Source: Micromonospora sp. CCTCC AA 2012012 (GTDB lineage: Bacteria > Actinomycetota > Actinomycetes > Mycobacteriales > Micromonosporaceae). From it: DNA of 64,000 nt. Position numbers and translations under genes: made by a program. This document shows, one piece after another, positions 59,303 to 64,000 of this stretch; the stretch's first letter is position 1, and each line of letters starts with the position of its first letter. The stretch is taken from the NCBI RefSeq assembly GCF_040499845.1, contig NZ_CP159342.1, positions 4,030,001-4,094,000 on the forward strand. Reading direction: 5' to 3'. Under the pieces are notes generated by a model. That model was not told the DNA's origin. It worked only from the letters and a program-made list of their open reading frames with translations, and searched no databases.

Positions 59303-61453
59303 CTAGGAGTTAGTTGCAGCCAGGGGAAGCGATTGCTCTAACGCCTGCAGGAATGAAGTCACCCCACGCCCCCGCGGCAATATCTGTCTGCTTCTTGGGC
59401 GTGCGGCATCGATGGCGCCGGTAGCGGAATGGGAGGCATGCCAGGTGTCAACGATCAGATAGTCAGCGCGACGCGCGAGCGACTGCAGGGCCGTTGTGGA
59501 GACCGTGTCGGCATTTCCCTCCACCGCTTTAGGCGAGCACAGCCGCGACAGCCGCTTCTCAAGGGATTCTGCCGCTCTCGGTAGGAGCGAATACAGCCCG
59601 ACTACTCGACCATCAAGCTGTCGCCACGTTCCGTCGGTCTCCTCTGTCGGCTCCTGCACGATCTGAAGCGGCATGCCAACCTCTTCGGCCAGCACCTCCA
59701 ACTCCGAGCGCTGTCGGAGGTTGAGCCGCTTCTGGAAGTCCTGGCCCCTACCCAGGACCGCCATCGCGGTGGCGGCCCGGCTGCCGAGATCAGGAGCAGG
59801 AGTACTAAGCAGGACTTCGACCAGGCCGAGACCCCAGTCGAACACCGTTGGCGAGGCAACCCGCCGCCAGAGCGCGTCCACCTGGTCCAGCAGCTCCCGA
59901 TAACGCGTCTCCGCTGGCGCCGCCTGCAGTAGTTGATCGAGCAGAACGAGGTACGCCTCGCGTACGGGCGCGCTCATGTTTTCCTGGTCCGCTAGCACTA
60001 CCAGGACGGTGTCGCAGAACTCCAAGGCCTGTGGGGCCGAGCACGCGTCGGCAGCGGCCAGACAGAGGAGGTCAAGCACGATCGCCACCTGGTCCGCATT
60101 GACACCAGTCCAGGCATCCAAGACGCCGCTCGCAAGCTCGCTCAGCTTGGAAGCCTGCAGCGTTCCTAGTCCCTCCCACTGTGCGTGCTGCGAACGCAGG
60201 ACCTCCGCCGCCTCCGGCCAGCGTTCGTCCTGGCTCAGCCGGGCGGACCATTCGACCCAGCCCTTGCATGTGCTGTCGACGAACCGGGTAAGGTCCTCGA
60301 TATCGCGGCTCAGCCGCCGGTCGAGGCTTACACGTTCCTCCGCAACGAGCGTCTGAACGACGTCCAGCACGGTGGACCCGTTGGCGCTGTCCTCGATGTC
60401 GAGGACGGCCTGGACGGCGAACTCTGCGATGTCAGGGGCGGCGGTGTTGAGGAACGCTTGAATAACGGCCTCGTACTGTCCGTCTTCGAACAAGGCGCGG
60501 ACATCGGCGCCGCCGGTTGTTGTTGGCGCGACATGCTGCGCGAGCGCGGCCAACCGTTGCAGCCGCTCCCGTTCGCCCTCGTCAGCAACGTGCAGCAATC
60601 GATGAAGTCGCTCGTCGTCACCTCGGGTCAGCGCGTCGATGGCGGCGACAGCACGGCCGCCTGCGCTGCCCGGGACGTCGACCGCGGCGGTAAGGGAGCC
60701 GTAGCGGGCGCCGAGTCCAGTGCTTTCGTACACGTCCTGTGGAGTGACACCGGCCGCGCATAGGTCGGCTACCTCGGTCCACCACAGCATTTCGAGGAGA
60801 ACTTCGTTGACCGCACGAGACCGACGCGTCCGCAGCAGTTCGGCCAGGTACGGCAGCTCGCGGAGCTCGGTCCACCGCCCGAGTTCGCCGAGCAGTTCGA
60901 TGCGCAGGAACCGGAGATTTTCGGCGCTGAGTTGCCCGGTCAGGCGCAGGTCCTGCAGCGCCTGCTCGGCAAGTCGGCTGTCCCGCTGCAGCAGAGCAAG
61001 TCGGAAGTCACGCAGCAGGTCGATGTGCGAGTGCCGGATCGGGCGTACCCGTGCGTCCCTCCCCCTGACGGTCGCGACGGCGTCTTCCAGCCGGTCGAGC
61101 AACTCCACGGGGGCGACAGCGGCACGGCGCACGTACGACACCTGCCCTAGGCCCGCCACCCGCAGTGACCGGTCGGCCTGCTCCGCGGTGGAGAGTTGTA
61201 CCGCCTCGATGGTGGCGGTCGCCGGACCGAGGAACGCCTGTAACACCTCGCGTCCCCGGCGCTGCCCCTCCCGATCCTCGGACAGCAGGTAGAACCCCTG
61301 AGGGTCGCGCTGAAGCGGGATGACCAACCAGCCGCCGATACCGCTGACCCAGTCGCTTGCCTGTCCCTCTACAAGCATCTCCACGCGCTGGCCGAGGCCC
61401 TTGAAGCGGGTCAGGTCTCCCAGGCCAGCCCGCAGCGCTTCCAGCACCGTCAC
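59303..61453 (-). CDS. DpdD-like protein of the deazaguanine restriction arm
   Basis: A 716-residue, mostly helical protein. The start DLTRFKGLGQRVEMLV ... DWVSGIGGWLVIPL and LSEDREGQRRGREVLQAFLGP are the parts that I relate to DpdD-type proteins; the long middle is made of TPR-like helices and the end returns to an alpha/beta pattern (RADYLIVDTWHASHSATGAID). No nuclease motif is evident. GTG 61453 overlaps the preceding gene by 4 bp. The assignment rests mainly on context. Confidence 0.6.
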   Translation of the reverse strand: MTVLEALRAGLGDLTRFKGLGQRVEMLVEGQASDWVSGIGGWLVIPLQRDPQGFYLLSEDREGQRRGREVLQAFLGPATATIEAVQLSTAEQADRSLRVAGLGQVSYVRRAAVAPVELLDRLEDAVATVRGRDARVRPIRHSHIDLLRDFRLALLQRDSRLAEQALQDLRLTGQLSAENLRFLRIELLGELGRWTELRELPYLAELLRTRRSRAVNEVLLEMLWWTEVADLCAAGVTPQDVYESTGLGARYGSLTAAVDVPGSAGGRAVAAIDALTRGDDERLHRLLHVADEGERERLQRLAALAQHVAPTTTGGADVRALFEDGQYEAVIQAFLNTAAPDIAEFAVQAVLDIEDSANGSTVLDVVQTLVAEERVSLDRRLSRDIEDLTRFVDSTCKGWVEWSARLSQDERWPEAAEVLRSQHAQWEGLGTLQASKLSELASGVLDAWTGVNADQVAIVLDLLCLAAADACSAPQALEFCDTVLVVLADQENMSAPVREAYLVLLDQLLQAAPAETRYRELLDQVDALWRRVASPTVFDWGLGLVEVLLSTPAPDLGSRAATAMAVLGRGQDFQKRLNLRQRSELEVLAEEVGMPLQIVQEPTEETDGTWRQLDGRVVGLYSLLPRAAESLEKRLSRLCSPKAVEGNADTVSTTALQSLARRADYLIVDTWHASHSATGAIDAARPRSRQILPRGRGVTSFLQALEQSLPLAATNS

Positions 61454-61980
61454 AGTGCACCCCCGAAGCGGTCGAAAGCGTCCATTCGCGCCTGGGCGAC
61501 GTAGGCGGGATCGCGTCTCAACTCCACCTGCTCCTCGTTGAGGAGGATGCCGTTGTAGGTGATGTTCATGCTGCCAGCCAGGGCGTAGTCATCGCCGGTC
61601 AGGGCTTTGGTGTGCAGGCCGCGAGTGGCATTCATGATCATGGAGACCTGGTCGGTAACCCGCATGTCGACGGTGAGCCGTTCAATGCGACGGCGGAAGG
61701 CATCGTTGTGTGCGTCGGACGTCGTGGCAATCACGACCTGCGTCTTTTCCGCAGCCAAGCTGGTGACGACCTCGGCGAGCCGGATCCACCGGCGGCCGTA
61801 GCGGGTCAGGGCCGGATAGGTGCCGCCGCGGTTGTCGACGATCTCAACGTCGGAGATCCACGGCGACACCAGCCAGAGACATTTGCTGGGGCTGACGAGT
61901 TCCGCAGCGAACAGCGCGCCGAGCAGGTCCAGTACCTCGCTCGCGCTCTGCGCCTTGGACTTACGAATGATCCTGTTCAC
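61450..61980 (-). CDS. DpdK-like phospholipase D-fold protein
   Basis: A 176-residue protein with a single HKD motif, GLHTKALTGDDYALAGSMNITYNG (HxK...D...GS.N), plus a CLWLVSPWISD strand. A dimer would form one active site, as in PLD-type nucleases (Nuc, BfiI). In the Dpd system DpdK is the PLD-like component and likely the DNA-cutting subunit. GTG 61980 overlaps the upstream stop by 4 bp. Confidence 0.82.
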   Translation of the reverse strand: MNRIIRKSKAQSASEVLDLLGALFAAELVSPSKCLWLVSPWISDVEIVDNRGGTYPALTRYGRRWIRLAEVVTSLAAEKTQVVIATTSDAHNDAFRRRIERLTVDMRVTDQVSMIMNATRGLHTKALTGDDYALAGSMNITYNGILLNEEQVELRRDPAYVAQARMDAFDRFGGAL

Positions 61981-64000
61981 GGTGCCTCCCGTAGCAATAC
62001 CCGGGCTTCCAGGAAGAGACCGGTCTTCCGTACGCCGAGGACCACCGGATGGCACAGGAGGGCCCCGACTTCGATCGGTTGGGTCTGTAGGTCCAGGAGG
62101 GTATTTCGCAGTACCGTTCGACTGGCGTGCCCGACCCGCAGCGCCACCTCACGCTGCTCAATCAGCAGTTCGTGGAGTTCCTTACGCCGCTTGTCATCCC
62201 ACGGCGCGACGTCGAACACGACCGGTCCGAGGTCCACGTGGTCCCGCACGAGGGGAAACGACGCCGCAAGGCGGGGAGCATAGGAGTTTGATGCGACAGT
62301 CGGCTGGGCGGTCTGGCCCCACGGCCACAGTACGTTGGATACCGCGCGAGCCCGTCGCTGGGCGGTCACCCCGGCTCCAAGGTGCAGCACCTCGTCGAGG
62401 TATACGTGGTCGGCCAGGAGTGCCCCGAGCGTCCGGGCACTCACCTCGATTCCAGTCTGCTCGGCCGCCTGATCTCGCAGATCCAGCCATGACGCGACTT
62501 CCGTCAAGAGACGAGGATGGGCACCCGGCCCGGCAAGGCGGGTGCTCAGCGCGGAGCGGGCTGCGCCACCCAGGGCCAGCCCGTACGCCTGTGCCGCCTC
62601 GTCCACGCGCTCAATTGCCCGGGCGACAACAGCGTGACCGTTACGCCAAGAGACCCGGAGCTCGTCAAGCGCCGACCGGACCTCCGCTGCCCCCGTATGG
62701 ACCAGCAGGCTGAGCTCCTCGTCCATCGTCTCCGCCTCAGACGGGGTGAGTGCGTCCTCGAGCGCGTGAGCGAACGCCTCGGGATTTTCCGCCAGTAGCC
62801 GCTGGAATGCCTCGACGTGGCCCGTCCCACCAGGTGAGGGCTCCGAAATCCAAAACACGGTGTCGTCTTCGGAGGACAAGTCCACCATGAGGTCATCGGT
62901 GTCGACGCCGGGACATAGCGTCGAGAGCGCAGCCAGGGCGAGTTGAGCCACCGATAGGGTGAATCGCCTGCGCCACCACGTGGTCCATGCCGGCGAACGG
63001 ACATCGCCCGGAATTTCCCGCAACGCGTCGCGCACAGCAGAGAGCAGCGCGGAATCGCCGAGCCAGTTCTCCCAGCGCCGCTCGTCGTTCTCGTTTCGCT
63101 CGCCGGTCTCGTCATCAACCGTCAGGCCCAAAGTCTCGGCTGCCTGCCGCAACGCACCCTCTAGACCTGGCTCGTCCAACGGCTTCCCGTTCTCGACCTG
63201 CTCCGATGCAGCGGCGAGAAGCACTACTTCAACGAAAGTGTCGCGGTCAAAGATTGACATGGTGTCCGGGAAATCAGCTTCGACCTCGAGCCGGTGCCGT
63301 AGGCGCTGCGACCGCTCCTGGGCAGTGGGAACTTGGATCTCGTCGGGGATCCGGACCTTGCCTTCCATGGCGTCGCACTGCACGTCCACGCCCACGGCGG
63401 CCGGCAGCCATCCGCGCTCCCCGGCAATACGGAAGCTCAGGGCGACCGGTCGAGGGCGGGGCTCCCACACCGTCCCGCGTGCTGTCCTGGCGTACCGCAC
63501 TGTCCGAACCCCACCGCCTTGGACATGGAGGTGGGCGGTGAGCGCGTCGAGCAACCGACTAACACGCCGGGTCAGCCTGACCGGGGAGCCAGCGCCGAGG
63601 GTTGACACGTGGAACTGCCACTCGGGGCGGACGCTGGACGCGTCCCGGACGCTGTTCGGGACAGGCTCCAAGGCTGCGGCCGTCGGCGCATAGACGGCGA
63701 CCCGGTCGTCGCCCTCGTCGATCAGGTCCACCAGCGCCGCACGGTAGGTGCTCTCCACGTCGACCAGCAACTCCTGGTCACCGGCAGCAATAGTGGGCAG
63801 CGGCAGCCAGTGCCGCTTGTTCGTCGCCCACACGCCGAAGTGCCTGCTCACGTTGCCCGGGCAGAATTCGTTCAGCGCCCTCAGTGCCGGGAGGTGCGCG
63901 ACCTCCAATTCGCCACCGCGCCCGGGTACCTGCAACTCGACATCGGGGACCAGCAGATCGTCGAAAAGGTTGCCCGGCACAAACTGCCGCAGAGGAGTGC
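61977..64000 (-). CDS. DpdJ-like large protein, C-terminal part (cut by window edge)
   Basis: At least 674 codons are visible with the frame open to position 64000. The visible start, LRQFVPGNLFDDLLVPDVEL ... FCPGNVSRHFGVW, resembles the region that follows the helicase core in DEAD-type DpdJ proteins. The rest is helical. No ATPase motif is in the visible part, so the helicase domains would lie beyond the window. First visible gene of the dpdJ-dpdK-dpdD operon, all overlapping by 4 bp. Confidence 0.62.
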   Translation of the reverse strand, partial: TPLRQFVPGNLFDDLLVPDVELQVPGRGGELEVAHLPALRALNEFCPGNVSRHFGVWATNKRHWLPLPTIAAGDQELLVDVESTYRAALVDLIDEGDDRVAVYAPTAAALEPVPNSVRDASSVRPEWQFHVSTLGAGSPVRLTRRVSRLLDALTAHLHVQGGGVRTVRYARTARGTVWEPRPRPVALSFRIAGERGWLPAAVGVDVQCDAMEGKVRIPDEIQVPTAQERSQRLRHRLEVEADFPDTMSIFDRDTFVEVVLLAAASEQVENGKPLDEPGLEGALRQAAETLGLTVDDETGERNENDERRWENWLGDSALLSAVRDALREIPGDVRSPAWTTWWRRRFTLSVAQLALAALSTLCPGVDTDDLMVDLSSEDDTVFWISEPSPGGTGHVEAFQRLLAENPEAFAHALEDALTPSEAETMDEELSLLVHTGAAEVRSALDELRVSWRNGHAVVARAIERVDEAAQAYGLALGGAARSALSTRLAGPGAHPRLLTEVASWLDLRDQAAEQTGIEVSARTLGALLADHVYLDEVLHLGAGVTAQRRARAVSNVLWPWGQTAQPTVASNSYAPRLAASFPLVRDHVDLGPVVFDVAPWDDKRRKELHELLIEQREVALRVGHASRTVLRNTLLDLQTQPIEVGALLCHPVVLGVRKTGLFLEARVLLREAP

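Overview
The window is high-GC actinobacterial DNA, most likely from Micromonospora or another Micromonosporaceae. Supporting signs are the very high third-position GC, many GTG starts, leaderless TANNNT promoters, an F420/deazaflavin-type enzyme, and cellulases with type-2 carbohydrate-binding modules (CBM2) beside a CebR-type operator. No rRNA, tRNA, CRISPR array or classical insertion sequence was seen.

Positions 1-40,337 look like ordinary chromosome. They hold the 5' end of ctaD, a secreted GH12-CBM2 endoglucanase, two aldo/keto reductases, a LigD-like protein with a degraded ligase domain, a threonine synthase-like enzyme, a GH15 hydrolase, an expansin-like CBM2 protein, an aquaporin, a PBP4-type DacB, many small redox proteins, a secreted M15 peptidase, an endonuclease I, a snapalysin-like protease and an FnIII-CBM3 protein. 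Two features stand out. At 29.3-33.3 kb a tightly overlapping five-gene operon encodes a Ycf46-like AAA ATPase, a DUF1257-like protein, a DUF2997-like protein, a membrane/helix-hairpin-helix protein and a radical-SAM activase; a divergent ParA-like pair lies next to it. At 34.8-35.1 kb a 309-bp element with 40-bp terminal inverted repeats encloses five 16-bp tandem repeats.

From about 40.3 kb the sequence becomes a conflict-gene region. A MazF/PemK-like toxin is divergent from an operon of XRE regulator, SF2 helicase and a two-repeat protein. An SF1 helicase is divergent from a DarT-DarG ADP-ribosylation toxin-antitoxin pair. Ordinary chromosomal genes return at 48.1-50.9 kb (HTH regulator with SDR, DivIVA-like protein, FAD reductase).

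At about 50,905 there is an abrupt junction where a reductase gene and an XRE gene meet head to head, the XRE gene lacking its start. From there to the window end lies a 7-deazaguanine DNA modification (Dpd) island: XRE-flavoprotein, then queC-queE-queD making preQ0, a DUF6884/YaaA-like protein, two DGQHR (DpdB-like) proteins flanking the DpdA transglycosylase, and a convergent operon dpdJ(partial)-dpdK-dpdD-like that probably forms the restriction arm. The right end of the island is outside the window.
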